Shown here piece by piece: positions 30,705 to 41,503 of a stretch of DNA of 64,000 bases (position 1 is the first letter of the stretch; each line of letters opens with the position of its first letter). The DNA lies in NCBI GenBank assembly GCA_030710605.1, contig CP092863.1, positions 123,845,567-123,909,566 of the forward strand, given 5' to 3'. The DNA comes from Cordylochernes scorpioides. Lineage: Eukaryota; Arthropoda; Arachnida; Pseudoscorpiones; Chernetidae. The translations under genes were made by a program, and so were the position numbers. Under the pieces are notes generated by a model. The model had not been told where the DNA came from and ran no database searches. It worked only from the letters and a program-made list of their open reading frames with translations.

Positions 30705-31071
30705 TTTTATATATAGAGATAACCTGGCTTTATCTGTATTCTGCTTGAGTGAATGTTTTGCTGTTGAATTTTGGTCCTGCCTACTAAAAATGATGATCTG
30801 GCTTCACTCGTGGTCTGATTTTATGGAATTTTCCTAGAAATAATTTTGTTTCCGACAATCAAACATGATACAGAAATATTGTCAACATCATTTTCTGACT
30901 AAAAAAATAACTATTTTTTCCTAGTATTTGGTCATTTTTTACCTTTCTTGGCTCAAAATGCGACTGTAAACTCAGATTTAATCGATGTCCTGTTATAATT
31001 TTAGCCAGAATAGGTACTAACTGAGGACATGTATAACCGACAAACATACATACACTCACTTATATATATAA
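30705..31071. other. Unassigned, Helitron-like remnants
   Basis: No coding sequence. The segment 30840-31070 has strings seen in the Helitron bodies (tail near TATGTATGTTTGT read inverted), so it is probably an older Helitron copy. Confidence 0.35.
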
Positions 31072-31424
31072 TATATATAGAAGCGCCCATTGCTTCTATG
31101 GATTAATTTCCTCCCGGCAAATTTTCCATCTATGTTCTAGCCATAGATTTGGCCCAGCTACATTTCCAGCAAAACACCTCTTTGATAAATTGTGAGGATT
31201 CCATGAGATCCCGTGTGGATCTCATGAAATAAAGTCCGCCCTAGACTGACGGGGGCCATTAGCCCGAAACCATGGTCTCTAGGTGGACGCTTATCAGTTT
31301 GCCAAAGTTGGTGTTGTGGCTTTGTCACCGACCCGAGGCCGCTAGTTGCGGCGACGGTCAATATATTGCGTCAGGTTTTGACGTTTATTTTGACGGGAGA
31401 GGCGCCCTATGCTTCTATATATAT
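31072..31424. repeat. Possible MITE with TATATATAGAAGC ends
   Basis: TATATAGAAGCGCCCATTGC at the left and, inverted, TATATAGAAGCATAGGGCGC at the right. The inside is GC-richer and non-coding. Superfamily unknown. Confidence 0.4.
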
Positions 31425-31429
31425 ACATA

Positions 31430-31772
31430 GATAATTACATCTGGAAGTACACTCGCTACTAAACCAATTGGAACTATTTGATAAGAACTGCATTATACAA
31501 TGGATAGGATGCCCATGTTGGGATCGGGGGTAATGAGATGGCGGATGAATTAACAAAGGAAGCCAGGAAGTTGAGTCAAATGAAAGAACAAATATCAGCA
31601 TTTGATGTTGATGATGCTTTGGAACATTCCAAGATAATTCAACAAAAGACAAATAAAGGTCAAATAGGCGACATAAACGCGCGCAGATAGAAGAATAACA
31701 AAAACAATCACAAGACTCAGAATGAAACACTACAAAGGAATGACAATACATCCAGATGGCACAAGAACCTAG
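31430..31772 (+). pseudogene. LINE ORF2 RNase H and C-terminal remnant
   Basis: In one + frame DAHVGIGGNEMADELTKEA is readable, the C-terminal helix of a LINE RNase H domain. It is followed after a break by ITRLRMKHYKGMTIHPDGTR, a string typical of I/Jockey-group ORF2 ends. It is severely 5'-truncated and stops near 31690. Confidence 0.7.
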
Positions 31773-34026
31773 AGGAGTTGTTATTGTCGTGTTCAATGAA
31801 TAGCCTCAGATGTCTCCGTACATCTCTATCACAGCAATGTCCTCTATCTTGGGTGTGTATACTGTATTGTTGTTGTTGTGTCCAATGAAGAGCTTCAGAT
31901 GTCTCCATGCATATCTATTATAGCAGTCACAATGTCCTCTATCTTGGGTGTGTATACTGTATTGTGTTGTTGTTGTCGTGTCCAATGAAGAGCCTCAGAT
32001 GTCTCCGTACATCTCTATCACAGCAATGTTCTCTATCTTGGGTAGGGCCTCCAATCCCGGAGCCAAACAATGATCCCGAAATCCTGCTCGAAAAATCCCG
32101 GGATTACTGGTTTGTGCACGAAAACCAGAGCAAAAAAATATTTTTCTTATCTAGCATTTTGGTAATCAAACAGATGATGAGATAGCACACTTTTGACGTT
32201 TTGTTTATACAGCTGCATTTCGGGTCTTTTTTTTTTTTTTTTGAGAGATTTGAAATTATTTTCATGCACTAATAACGAAGGGTTATTCTGCAAGATCTTT
32301 CCAAAATGGCAGCCTCTAGAATGAGAGTATGCAGCAGTATACATGGAGGGGGGGGGGGGGCAGTTTTTGTTGACATGCAAATAGTGGCTTCTTAGATAGT
32401 AGCGGCATCCCTTTATTTTTGTGGCGGACCTGCGTGTAACATGGACCCGCCATTAACCTCTTATCTGGGCTCCAAATTGTTTTATATATTTTTTTAAAAT
32501 CTATGTTTATACTCTCCATCCTGTACTCTGTATGCTTGGGTCATCATGAACGCACTGCTCTGCTGTTCATTTTGTGAAACCCTCGCTAGCTCTTTTGTCA
32601 TTTAATTTAAATTAAATTTATTTAATGTCATTTCATTAAATGCTTCGTCACTATCAAGCATCAGCCTAAAGTAGTTTTCAACTTATACTAACATAAACAA
32701 AGTCTCTAAAACAATATTAGCGGACCTTGTTATTTCTCAATAGAAAACGCGTCGGACATTTTTGGTAAGCTTATCACTTCTTGATTGTGATGCCTAAGTT
32801 TATTCCTTTTAAATCAGAAGGAATCTGATGCTATTACCTACGAGACGGTTCTGGCCAAAATGCACAGCGTATAGCGTGCAAAAGGATTTTGAAATGCGTC
32901 GGTGGGTCAACAAAAGGGCTGCATGTACACCAGAAGGCGGTCCACGGAATCGAAACTTCGAAGAGAAAAGTTAAAAACGAAGTTGATACACAGACCCCTT
33001 CAAAAAAGACCCCCAAGATATCAATTCTCGATCATTTTTCGTCTGTTTCCAAATTGCTATCATTATATATAGAATTACGAGTAATTATGTTTACATTCTA
33101 ATGCAATTTTTTTTGCAAAGTAATGCATTGCAAAGTAATCGTAATTCCAAGGTAATGTATTACTTTGAATGGATTACTGCCCAACACTGCATTAAGAGAT
33201 GTGGTCTAAGAGTGCCAAGAACAGTAATTTTTTTTCCAGATGTGTGTACAGTAATTGACAGATAATTTCAAACTGTAACCCAAAAGCAATGATTTAGTTC
33301 ATAAGCAGGTGCAAAATATATGGCTTTCAGGTTGTTTTTATCGAAGTAAGTGCCACGTCATTGGCACTATATAAAAGAAAAAAATTAAAAATATAACGAA
33401 CGAAACGATATACCTCTTGGCGTAGAAAGACGAAAATGTTTTTCAATCCCGGGATAGAAAATATGTACCGGGATTGGAGGCCCTAATCTTGGGTGTGTAT
33501 ACTGTATTGTGTTGTTGTTGTGTCAAATTAAGAGCCTTAGATGTCTCCATACATCTCTATCACATCAATGTCCTCTATCTTGGGTGTGTATACTGTATTG
33601 TTGTTGTTGTCGTGTCCACTGAAGAGCCTCAGATGTCCCCATACATCTCTATCACATCAATGTTCTCTATCTTGGGTGTGTATACTGTATTGTGTTGTTG
33701 TCGTGTCCAATGAAGAGCCTTAGATGTATCCATACATCTCTATCACAGCAATGTTCTCTATCTTGGGTGTGTATACTGTATTGTTGTTGTTGTCGTGTTC
33801 AATGAAGAGCCTTAGATGTCTCCATACATCTCTATCACAGCAATGTTCTCTATCTTGGGTGTGTATACTGTATTGTTGTTGTTGTTGTGTCCAATGAAGA
33901 ACCTCAGATGTCTCCATACATCTCTATCACAGCAATGTTCTCTATCTTGGGTGTGTATACTGTATTGTTGTTGTTATCGTGTCCACTGAAGAGCCTCAGA
34001 TGTCTCCGTACATCTCTATCACAGTA
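31773..34026 (+). repeat. 92-bp minisatellite, split by hAT
   Basis: The unit TCTTGGGTGTGTATACTGTA ... AGAGCCTCAGATGTCTCC ... ATCACAGCAATGTTCTCTA recurs about three times before 32042 and six times after 33485. It follows directly on the LINE remnant, so the unit may derive from that LINE's 3' UTR. Small ORFs within it are by-products of the repetition. Confidence 0.9.
32043..33485 (+). mobile_element. hAT element, 1443 bp, decayed
   Basis: 18-bp TIRs (TAGGGCCTCCAATCCCGG and its complement) with an exact 8-bp TSD, ATCTTGGG (32035-32042 and 33486-33493). Removing it rejoins the minisatellite unit. The + frame around 32865-32960 holds a BED-type zinc finger (ACKRILKCVGGSTKGLHVH), typical of hAT transposases. 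No catalytic domain is left, so it is non-autonomous. Confidence 0.9.
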
Positions 34027-34383
34027 GACTCTATTGATTTTCATTATAAAAAGGGTGCCGTTGCCACGTTAGTCACCTTGGACCATGATTTGGTCAAATA
34101 TTCCAAGGGTCCAGGAACTGTGGTTGGACTTCTACCCCATCACCTACAGGAGGAATGCTATACGGCTAAAAACTATGAAACACCACGCAGTTTACAATAC
34201 ATGCAGCAGTCTCGGGTGTCCACAGAAGATTCATTTTTGACAGATTTCACTGAATTTTTAGCAAAGATTACATCGTCGATTTTCGACAGTCATAACCCGG
34301 GATCGATAATCGCATTGAGCACTTTTATTAAAGGAATGAATCACTTCCCCTTCGCGATTCTTGCAATAGTCACACCTCGCTAA
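34027..34383 (+). CDS. Unidentified coding-like fragment
   Basis: After a CACAG acceptor-like string at the end of the minisatellite, the frame VDSIDFHYKKGAVATLVTLD continues about 85 residues with protein-like composition. It then fades into SINE sequence. I do not recognise it. It may be a host exon fragment or retroelement sequence. Confidence 0.3.
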   Translation, partial: DSIDFHYKKGAVATLVTLDHDLVKYSKGPGTVVGLLPHHLQEECYTAKNYETPRSLQYMQQSRVSTEDSFLTDFTEFLAKITSSIFDSHNPGSIIALSTFIKGMNHFPFAILAIVTPR

Positions 34384-34612
34384 GTAACCAAACAAAGCTC
34401 TGGCACCTTTGGAAGTCGTACTTTTCTCTTCACCGCGCGATTCTTGCAAAAGTCACACCCCACCAAGTAAGTGTAAGTAACCAAATAGGGCTCTGGCACT
34501 TTAGATGTTCGGAAGCCGTACTTCGTGTGTAGACATGTATTTTGAGTAAAAGCAGTTACTAACTACCCACTATGATTATCATAGCTTGCACCACGTATAT
34601 ATGGGATAAGTT
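34384..34612 (+). repeat. tRNA-derived SINE copy
   Basis: Contains two partial copies of the AAGTAACCAAA..GGCTCTGGCAC segment, then the standard 3' module to ACCACGTATATATGGGATA. Confidence 0.55.
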
Positions 34613-34627
34613 AAAAAATATCATTTA

Positions 34628-35302
34628 CACTCATGGACAAAACTTGAGGAAGTGGAAAGTTTTTGATGTCGCCGATCGCCATTTTTTTTAAGAGACAGAA
34701 GCAATTTTGTTCACACTTGGTTGATTGGTGTGTCTTCAATAAAGGTCACTATAATATATTTCAGAGTTATTGTCTCAATCCCGATATACACGCTAAAAGG
34801 TACAACTTCCTTAAGTTTTGTCCATGAGTGTATATTGGTTATCTCGTGTGTCTTCAATAAAGGTCACTGTAATATCTTTCAGAGTTATTGTCTCAATCCC
34901 GATATACATGCTGAAAGGTACAACTTCCTTAAGTTTTGTCCATGCGTGTATATTGGTTATCTCGTGCGTCTTCAATAAAGGTCACTGTAATATATTTCAG
35001 AGTTATTGTCTCAATCCCGATATACATGCTAAAAGGCACAACTTCCTTTAGTTTTGTCCATGAGTGTATATTGGTTATCTCTAGTGTCTTCAATAAAGGT
35101 CACTGTAATATCTTTCAGAGTTATTGTCTCAATCCCGATATACATGCTGAAAGATACAACTTCCTTAAGTTTTGTCCATGAGTGTATATTGGTTATCTCG
35201 TGTGTCTTCAATAAAGGTCACTGTAATATATTTCAGAGTTATTGTCTCAATCCCGATATACATGGTAAAAGGCACAATTTCCTTAAGTTTTGTCCATGAG
35301 TG
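34628..35302 (+). mobile_element. Tc1-like MITE with 118-bp internal repeats
   Basis: Starts CACTCATGGACAAAACTT and ends with its inverse (AAGTTTTGTCCATGAGTG), flanked by TA (34626-34627, 35303-35304). The inside is about five tandem 118-bp units. Each carries an outward copy of the right terminal sequence, so several internal ends exist. No transposase. Confidence 0.85.
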
Positions 35303-35932
35303 TATTCTTAAGAATAATAATGTTTAAGAATTACAAACTTTTTTTATAGAGAGGTGATGATTGGGCGAGTGTATTTATCTGAATGATTCGGAAAAAAACT
35401 CTTGTCGATCAAAAAAATATATATTTATTTTTTTGTAAACATTTTTCATTTACAAATAAGCAATAAATATGCAATAACAACAAACTATATACATATATAA
35501 TTGGTCAAAGAATAAAATAGGAGTTTTACGTTGTTTTTTTACACACAATACTTTAAATATATAATTCGAAAATAATTATCAAAAATTATTAAAATAATAT
35601 CGAACATCAATAAACAAATTTTAATTATAGATAAGAGTTATAAAAAGATATTCTAAAAAAAAAATCAAAAAAGTTCAAACACAGTGTTGTTTTAATAATA
35701 GAATTCTTAACATTTTTTTTTTTGTTTTGATAATCGCACATTGATGATATATAAAAATAGCATATTGTGTTTATGTATATTTGTGTGTATGTATTTAAAT
35801 AACAATATAAATATATTTAACAGAATTTGAAGGAGAAAAGAGATTTGAAAAAAAAAAAAGTTGCATATTTGTTTTAGTCATATAGTTTGTAAATTCTCGA
35901 CAATGTGTCAATCATTTGTGTTTTCTAATTGG
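35303..35932. other. AT-rich 3' flank of the DDHD gene
   Basis: No coding sequence. A poly-T run at 35711-35722, about 210 bp past the stop, would be a poly-A run on the gene's strand and could be a retrogene tail. Confidence 0.4.
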
Positions 35933-37690
35933 TTAATTTTGGTCGTATTCGTCTTTGCATTGTGACTGAATGGTCTTGAGAATGAAGAGGAAGGTTTCGG
36001 GAGAATTCCAGTAGCAAGTGTGGCTTGTGACGATGGGTAGGATGTCTGTGAGGAGAATATCTGCTAAGGAGCTAAGCAGGCTCTTAGGAAGTATATAGTC
36101 CACTTTCTTTCCTGAGTTCAGATTTCCCTTCAACTTGAGATCGAAGATTTTCTTGAATCCTGCGGCATCCACGGGAAGTGTAGCTGGGGCTCCTACATGA
36201 GGGTCAATCATTGTTTCGAATCTGAAGCCAAACGGATCAATCGGGTGATAAATATTGGCGAATACTGGGCAGGTTGGAAGCCTGAAGTCTGGGCTGATGC
36301 TGTGGAATTTGCGCATACAGAGGACTGCAGAGATTGGTGCTCCAAGAGAAAAGAAACAGTTAGGTTTGAAGATCAAATTGGAGAGTTTATACTGTGGATG
36401 AGTTTTGAAATCAGCCCAGGGTGACGTAAAGCTGTTTGTTGTCAATGTGGAGCTATGGCCGTGAGTCTTGAGACTGTCTTGAATGAGGTCAACCAGTTTC
36501 TCACCTATCTCCTTTCCCACATCTGCCGAGATACCGAGTTGTCTCAGATATTCTTCGTTACATCTAATCAACGTTTCCTTATCGATTTTCTTCCTCGATG
36601 GGACTTCTGATTGGTCCGTATCCTGGATTCCTGAAAGTTCTATGACTTCTTCCGTAGATGCAATTTGATGGCCAAGAAGGTCAAAGAGGATCACGCCACC
36701 TAAACTATGTCCAATTAGGGAGATGGTACCATTAAAGTTTGGATTAAGTTGGATGAAGTTTTCGTAGATGGCATTCATCCTTTTGGCGACTGTGCTGAGG
36801 ATGACCTCGCAGTAATACGGTGTGAAGTAAAGGATAACATCGCTGACGGACACCCGCATTATCTTCCTGAATCGTGCTATACCTTTAGGAGTGATTGTAT
36901 CGAAGGCTTTCTTCAGTTCATCCGTATGGAGATCCCTATGCCAGCAAATAGGAATGTACTCCAAGCCTTTCAACGAAGTTTTCTCAGGGAAATGAGAATC
37001 TAAAAGTCCCTGCGTTTGATTGATAACGTCCTCTTGGAGGATTTCTGGCATGGAGCGGAATGTGAGGTCCGCAACAGTCCCAACACCATGACAGACAAAC
37101 GCTATGTGCTTGATTTCTCCTGGATCGCTAACCGGACCTTTCCAATCCTTTGGGCATCCGCGAATAATATCTTTATATACACATCTAAGAAACCGATCTT
37201 CGTAATATAATAACTCGCCAGTAGTCTTATTAATTTCGAGATAAGAGTGATTACTTACGTTTATCTTGACTCTTTTATCTTTCCATTCCACAAGAGAACG
37301 GTAGGCATCTTCAAGCATCGCTGAAGTTTCCACGTCGACCGGTCTGTAATAATCTTCATACCTTTCTTTGATGAACCACGTATGTCTGACGACTTCAAGG
37401 GTTGGAGAATTCACCCAGTAGGTTGATGTGCGCTGCATTTTCCGTACATCCACTTGGAAACGTCTACCTTCCGTGTAGATAAGTTCCTCCACACCTTTCT
37501 GCCAGGCATCTTCAAGCTTTTTGGTGTCTTCCTTGTTGAAAGCTATGAGCGTCCTATTCGACTGTGTAAGAACCTCCGACAGGGGTAGGTACTTGCAAGC
37601 TACTTTGAGAATTGCGCGGTAAACATGGCGATAAGCATGTTCTTGTGGCAGCCAGAATCCCCACCAAGTTTCTACAGCTGGGCAGCTCAT
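35933..37690 (-). CDS. DDHD-domain intracellular phospholipase A1
   Basis: An intact 585-codon ORF starting at ATG 37690. It matches the DDHD1/DDHD2/SEC23IP family, cytosolic lipases of ER/Golgi membranes that cleave phosphatidic acid or triglyceride. Residues 75-170 form the WWE-like region (VRHTWFIKE.YEDYYRPV). HIAFVCHGVG is at 194-203. The lipase box GHSLGG is at 327-332 with nucleophile Ser329. The DDHD domain fills the last 150 residues (NCFFSLGAPISAV; YHPIDPFGFR with the likely catalytic Asp). Vertebrate relatives span many exons and are longer, so this single-exon gene is probably a retrogene. It has no stop or shift, which implies selection or youth. Confidence 0.9.
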   Translation of the reverse strand: MSCPAVETWWGFWLPQEHAYRHVYRAILKVACKYLPLSEVLTQSNRTLIAFNKEDTKKLEDAWQKGVEELIYTEGRRFQVDVRKMQRTSTYWVNSPTLEVVRHTWFIKERYEDYYRPVDVETSAMLEDAYRSLVEWKDKRVKINVSNHSYLEINKTTGELLYYEDRFLRCVYKDIIRGCPKDWKGPVSDPGEIKHIAFVCHGVGTVADLTFRSMPEILQEDVINQTQGLLDSHFPEKTSLKGLEYIPICWHRDLHTDELKKAFDTITPKGIARFRKIMRVSVSDVILYFTPYYCEVILSTVAKRMNAIYENFIQLNPNFNGTISLIGHSLGGVILFDLLGHQIASTEEVIELSGIQDTDQSEVPSRKKIDKETLIRCNEEYLRQLGISADVGKEIGEKLVDLIQDSLKTHGHSSTLTTNSFTSPWADFKTHPQYKLSNLIFKPNCFFSLGAPISAVLCMRKFHSISPDFRLPTCPVFANIYHPIDPFGFRFETMIDPHVGAPATLPVDAAGFKKIFDLKLKGNLNSGKKVDYILPKSLLSSLADILLTDILPIVTSHTCYWNSPETFLFILKTIQSQCKDEYDQN

Positions 37691-37902
37691 AGTTCTTCTT
37701 ATCTACTCTCTGATTATTGGGCTACTTTGTTGTTTACACACAGCGTGGCCAGTCATTCCTTGCTTCGTCATTCCTTCTATGATTCTCATTTATTTACTGA
37801 TATTATTCTTATTTTTAGATTTTTTTTTTTTAAATTTAGAAATTAAAAATGTAAAAAAAAAATCGAGTATATATATTGTGACGTTTTTACGAAGCATATA
37901 TA

Positions 37903-38072
37903 ATTTTGATTATATAAAAGGGCGTACCTGGATCTGTAAAGAAAAAAAAACAATTTTTTCTTAAAATATTTCGAGAGATTGCTCCCTCTTTATCAATTTA
38001 TTGCACAGTGAATTTAATTTACAAATTATTGTAGATCATATGAAAGCAAATTTGTCATTGGTCAAAAACAAT
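37903..38072 (-). repeat. Repeat with degenerate hammerhead core, copy 1
   Basis: Inverse copy of 51938-52105. On the minus strand it has TTGATAAAG, a GAG.GAGCAATCTCTC stem and CGAAATATTTT, then a T-run and GATCCAGGTACGCCC. The stem-loop and GAAA resemble a decayed hammerhead. Confidence 0.55.
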
Positions 38073-38189
38073 TATTTATAATAATACATTAAAAAATTCA
38101 ATAATAATATTATTATTATTAATTTTATTATATTACTAGCCGAATGACCCGGGCAACGCCCGTGTTTTACTGTGTTAATTTTTTTCAAA

Positions 38190-38329
38190 TTTAGATCTTT
38201 TATGTTTAGGTGTCCAGAATTCACTTTGCATCCAAAAACCTTTAAGTGAGAGACTGTAGGTTTTCTTCCAGTGAACATTTCTTCTGGAGTCTTGTTAGTA
38301 TTATGGTAAGAAGGAGTTATGTTTTAAGG
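38190..38329 (-). pseudogene. Copia integrase C-terminal scrap
   Basis: On the minus strand the frame reads NKTPEEMFTGRKP and then SHLKVFGCKV, the conserved end of the Copia integrase region. It continues the pol frame interrupted at 44158 by the Gypsy element. It ends in the deletion junction. Confidence 0.8.
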
Positions 38330-38333
38330 TATG
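38330..38333. repeat. 4-bp TSD (TATG), left
   Basis: TATG repeated at 44158-44161, immediately outside the Gypsy LTRs. Confidence 0.85.
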
Positions 38334-38970
38334 TGTAGCGGCTCCCATATATTAACATTAATATCATATTAATTGTTGTCATATCAATATAATAAAATAA
38401 TTATACATCATTTTAAATATAAAACATAAATCATATAAAATGTAAATATTTATCTATAATATATCAAACACATATATCTAACATTATATAATCTAGAAAT
38501 GATTTTTGACCACACACATATATACAAAAAATAAACTTTAACGTGTAATATACACCAATTTAACCCTTCTGATAATTTGTATAAATAAATGTAATTAAAA
38601 GTTGATTTTACAATAAATAATTTGTTAATGACTCCGCTTATAAATCTATGCCGCCCACATAAATTGGTGAGCCGCGTATTTAAAATATAAACTTTAACGA
38701 ACATTTGCAAGCAATCAAACAAGAATTTTAATTTGATCAAAAGTGAAAAATAAAATTACTCATAATATCAAATTATAAATATTTAAGAAATACATATTAA
38801 ATATTTATATTTAAAACAAAAAATATAACATATTTCGCAATATTTAAAAACAACGAAAACGTACATCGTTTGGTATTTAATTCAAGGCAAATTTTCAACT
38901 TAAAACAAAATCGCTATCAAATATAATTTTAAGAAATTATTTATGTAGATTGTCGTTATTAACCACCACA
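38334..38970 (+). repeat. 5' LTR of Gypsy-like element
   Basis: 637 bp, TG to CA, very AT-rich. By eye it differs from 43521-44157 at about five positions, so the insertion is young. AAATTGGTGAGCCG, present inside the LTR near 38660, also follows its end. Confidence 0.92.
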
Positions 38971-39015
38971 TAAATTGGTGAGCCGAACAAAAGAACCAGC
39001 AAACGAATTGATAAA

Positions 39016-39785
39016 ATGAAAAGTGAGGAAACTGAGAAAGTTGAGACCTAAAAGGTAAATATTAAACTTCCACCTTTCTGGATTGAAAGACCTGATATAT
39101 GGTTCCATCAAGTGGAGGCTCAGTTCTTGATAAATAATATAAAGACAGAAAATACGAAATTCAATTATTTAATCGCTCAATTGGAACCAAAGTATGTCGA
39201 AAACCTCTGGGATATAATTACCTCTAAAGAAATAAATAAATATTCAGAGGCAAAAGAGAGACTTCTTAGAATATTTAAAGATGGCGAGAACTAGGTGATC
39301 TAAAGCCTAGCCAGCTGTTGCAGAAATTGAAATCATTAGCAACAGAGGACTTATCTGATAAATTTATAAAGACGCTATGGCTCGAAAAACTACCACAGGC
39401 AATTCAGCAAATTTTAATAATTAGCGAGGAAGAGCTCGACAAATTGGCAGTAATGGCTGATAGAATAGCCGAATTAAACCCCAAGGCGGAGATTTACGAG
39501 GCAGATAAGCCGGAGAATGAAACAAAAATGTTATTAAAAAAAATAGAATATCTGGAACAGAAAATAGAAAGTATGAAAATGGAGCATCAAGGTAGATCTC
39601 GCGACCGAAGTTCACGTGATTATCGCTACAATGCACGCTCCCGTTACCGATCTAAGGGCGGATATAATCCAAAGGGAAAATTTTGTTATTTAAAAAGCCA
39701 TGTGAATGGGTCAATGCGGAAAACTCCAACCAGCAGTAAGTGGTGCGACGCACTCTGCTGCTGGACAGAACATACGTCGCAATAG
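39016..39785 (+). pseudogene. Gypsy-like gag, interrupted
   Basis: Starts ATG at 39016 and has an in-frame stop at 39049. 39112-39294 gives a gag N-terminal segment with IWFHQVEAQF and YLIAQLEP. After stops near 39292, 39318-39785 continues with LSDKFIKTLWLEKLP and an Arg/Ser-rich basic tail. A knuckle-like cysteine region near 39680 is frame-damaged. This is the capsid/nucleocapsid precursor in intact elements. Confidence 0.8.
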
Positions 39786-40488
39786 CCGTTTATTTGTAAG
39801 TGACAAAAATACTGGCATGCGATTCTTAGTAGATAGTGGAGCTGATGTTTCCTTAATACCTTTTAAAGGAAAAATTGGGACCACCCTGAACGATTTCAAG
39901 CTATATGCAGCCAATGGAACGGAAATCTCCACGTACGGTACTCAAATATTATCTTTAGATCTTGGTCTACGGCGACAATTCCAATGGCCATTTGTAATAG
40001 CTAAAACCAACAGGGGTATACTTGGAGCCGATTTTCTAAATAATTTCAAATTAATCCTCGATATTAATAGAAGACAATTGATTGACGGTATAACAAACCT
40101 GACAATAAAAGGTGATATCTGCTCAATCTCTGAAGAGACTTTTAGCTCTTATAGAACAACATCAAAATTTTCTAAACTATTGGCTGATTACCCAGATATT
40201 ACGAGGCCCAACGTAGGAATAATGAAGGCTAATCACGATGTGAAACACTTCATAATAACAAAAGGACCGCCAGTGTTCTCTAGAGCTCGACCATTGGATC
40301 CAAAAAGATTAAATGAAGCTAAACAAGAGTTCCAATTTATGCTCGAGCATGGAATAATCAAGCCATCCAAATCACAATGGGCTAGTCCACTTCACCTGGT
40401 CACCAAAAAAGACGGCACCTTAAGGCCTTGTGGTGACTACAGAAAACTAAATTCTCAAACCTTGCCTGATCGCTACCCAATTACCTAG
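39706..40488 (+). CDS. Gypsy-like protease and start of RT
   Basis: 260 codons. The aspartic protease active site is [13 protein letters not shown], with flap region ILGADFL. The RT N-terminus follows: [20 protein letters not shown] and [11 protein letters not shown]. The frame ends in a stop at 40486-40488 caused by a one-base shift; the RT carries on in the next frame. Confidence 0.88.
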   Translation: MGQCGKLQPAVSGATHSAAGQNIRRNSRLFVSDKNTGMRFLVDSGADVSLIPFKGKIGTTLNDFKLYAANGTEISTYGTQILSLDLGLRRQFQWPFVIAKTNRGILGADFLNNFKLILDINRRQLIDGITNLTIKGDICSISEETFSSYRTTSKFSKLLADYPDITRPNVGIMKANHDVKHFIITKGPPVFSRARPLDPKRLNEAKQEFQFMLEHGIIKPSKSQWASPLHLVTKKDGTLRPCGDYRKLNSQTLPDRYPIT

Positions 40489-40489
40489 A

Positions 40490-40993
40490 TTGGAGGACTT
40501 TCAGCATATTTTAAGTGGAAAGATGATTTTTTCTAGACTTGATTTGTTTAAAGCCTATTACCAGATCCCCATTGCCGAGGAGGACAAGCCTAAAACAGCC
40601 ATAATAACTCCATTTGGGCTTTATGAGTTTAACGTCATGAGCTTTGGTCTTAGGAATGCACCAGCTACGTTTCAGCGTTTTATTCATGAAGTACTTCGTG
40701 GCTTGGATTTTACATTTCCCTATTTGGACGATATATTAGTGGCTTCAGAAACTTGTGAAGAACATGAAACCCATTTAAAACTGGTTCTCGAGAAACTACA
40801 AAACTATGGATTGCGCATAAACATCGCTAAATCTATCTTAGGAGTTGACCAATTGGAATTTCTAGGGCACTGGATAACTAATGGAGGGTCTCAACCGCTT
40901 CCATCAAAAGTTCAAACAATTCTAGATTATAAACTGCCAACGACGAAACGGGAATTGCGTACCTTCCTAGGTATGGTAAATTTTTATCGTAGA
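40490..40993 (+). CDS. Gypsy-like reverse transcriptase core
   Basis: RT palm: FSRLDLFKAYYQIP (first catalytic Asp), MSFGLRNAPATFQRF and PYLDDILVAS (YLDD, about 40721-40732), then LEFLGHWIT. The frame runs into the inserted Helitron at 40994 and resumes without a shift at 41504. Confidence 0.9.
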
Positions 40994-41503
40994 CTAGACG
41001 AATGGCCCGGGCAACGCCCGGGTTTTACCCGAGTGCGAATACACCTTGCTTCCTAGGGTTGTCGGCGCCCGTTGACTGCCCGGCGAGCAAGCGACTGCTC
41101 CCGTCGGCTGCCGGCGTGGGAGTGGCTTCCCGGCGCATGCGCGCGCCCGTTGACTCCCGGCGAGCAAGCGACTGCTCCCGTCGGCCGCCGGCGTGAGAGT
41201 GGCTTCCCGGCGCATGCGCGCGCACAGGGAAGCCACGTGTCGCAGGCGGCCAATGGGCGCGGCCCGCCATCAGTTCTAACCGCGTTCTAGATGAGCTATT
41301 TAGAATAATTTGAATATATAGTTTTAATAATTGATTTATATATGTTTTAAAATAGCCTATCGTCATCCTCGTTATTTTTTACCTATGTATGGAAATTTTG
41401 GTTTGAATTAGTGAACTACTGCGAATTTGTATACCGGACATACAAACCAACCAACCAACCAACAGACAAACATACAAACATTCATTTTTATATATATAGA
41501 AGA
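40994..41503 (-). mobile_element. Helitron inserted in Gypsy RT, exact ends
   Basis: 510 bp. On the minus strand it runs from TCTTCTATATATATAAAAAT to hairpin CCCGGGCGTTGCCCGGG, CCATTCGT, CTAG. It sits between A40993 and T41504 with no target duplication. Removing it restores the interrupted RT frame base for base, which fixes the family as Helitron. The core has a GC-rich tandem pair (about 41067-41235, unit about 90 bp) unlike the AT-rich ends. Confidence 0.93.

Noticed and set aside
31158-31361. 67-codon ORF with tRNA-like or rRNA-like GC content
   Set aside because: No domain match and no cloverleaf; it lies within a probable MITE.
33474-34026. Small ORFs reading SLRCLRTSLS-like repeats
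   Set aside because: Frames of the 92-bp minisatellite, with repeat-driven similarity only.
34721-35299. Repeated 77-85-codon ORFs
   Set aside because: Produced by 118-bp tandem repeats in a non-coding MITE.
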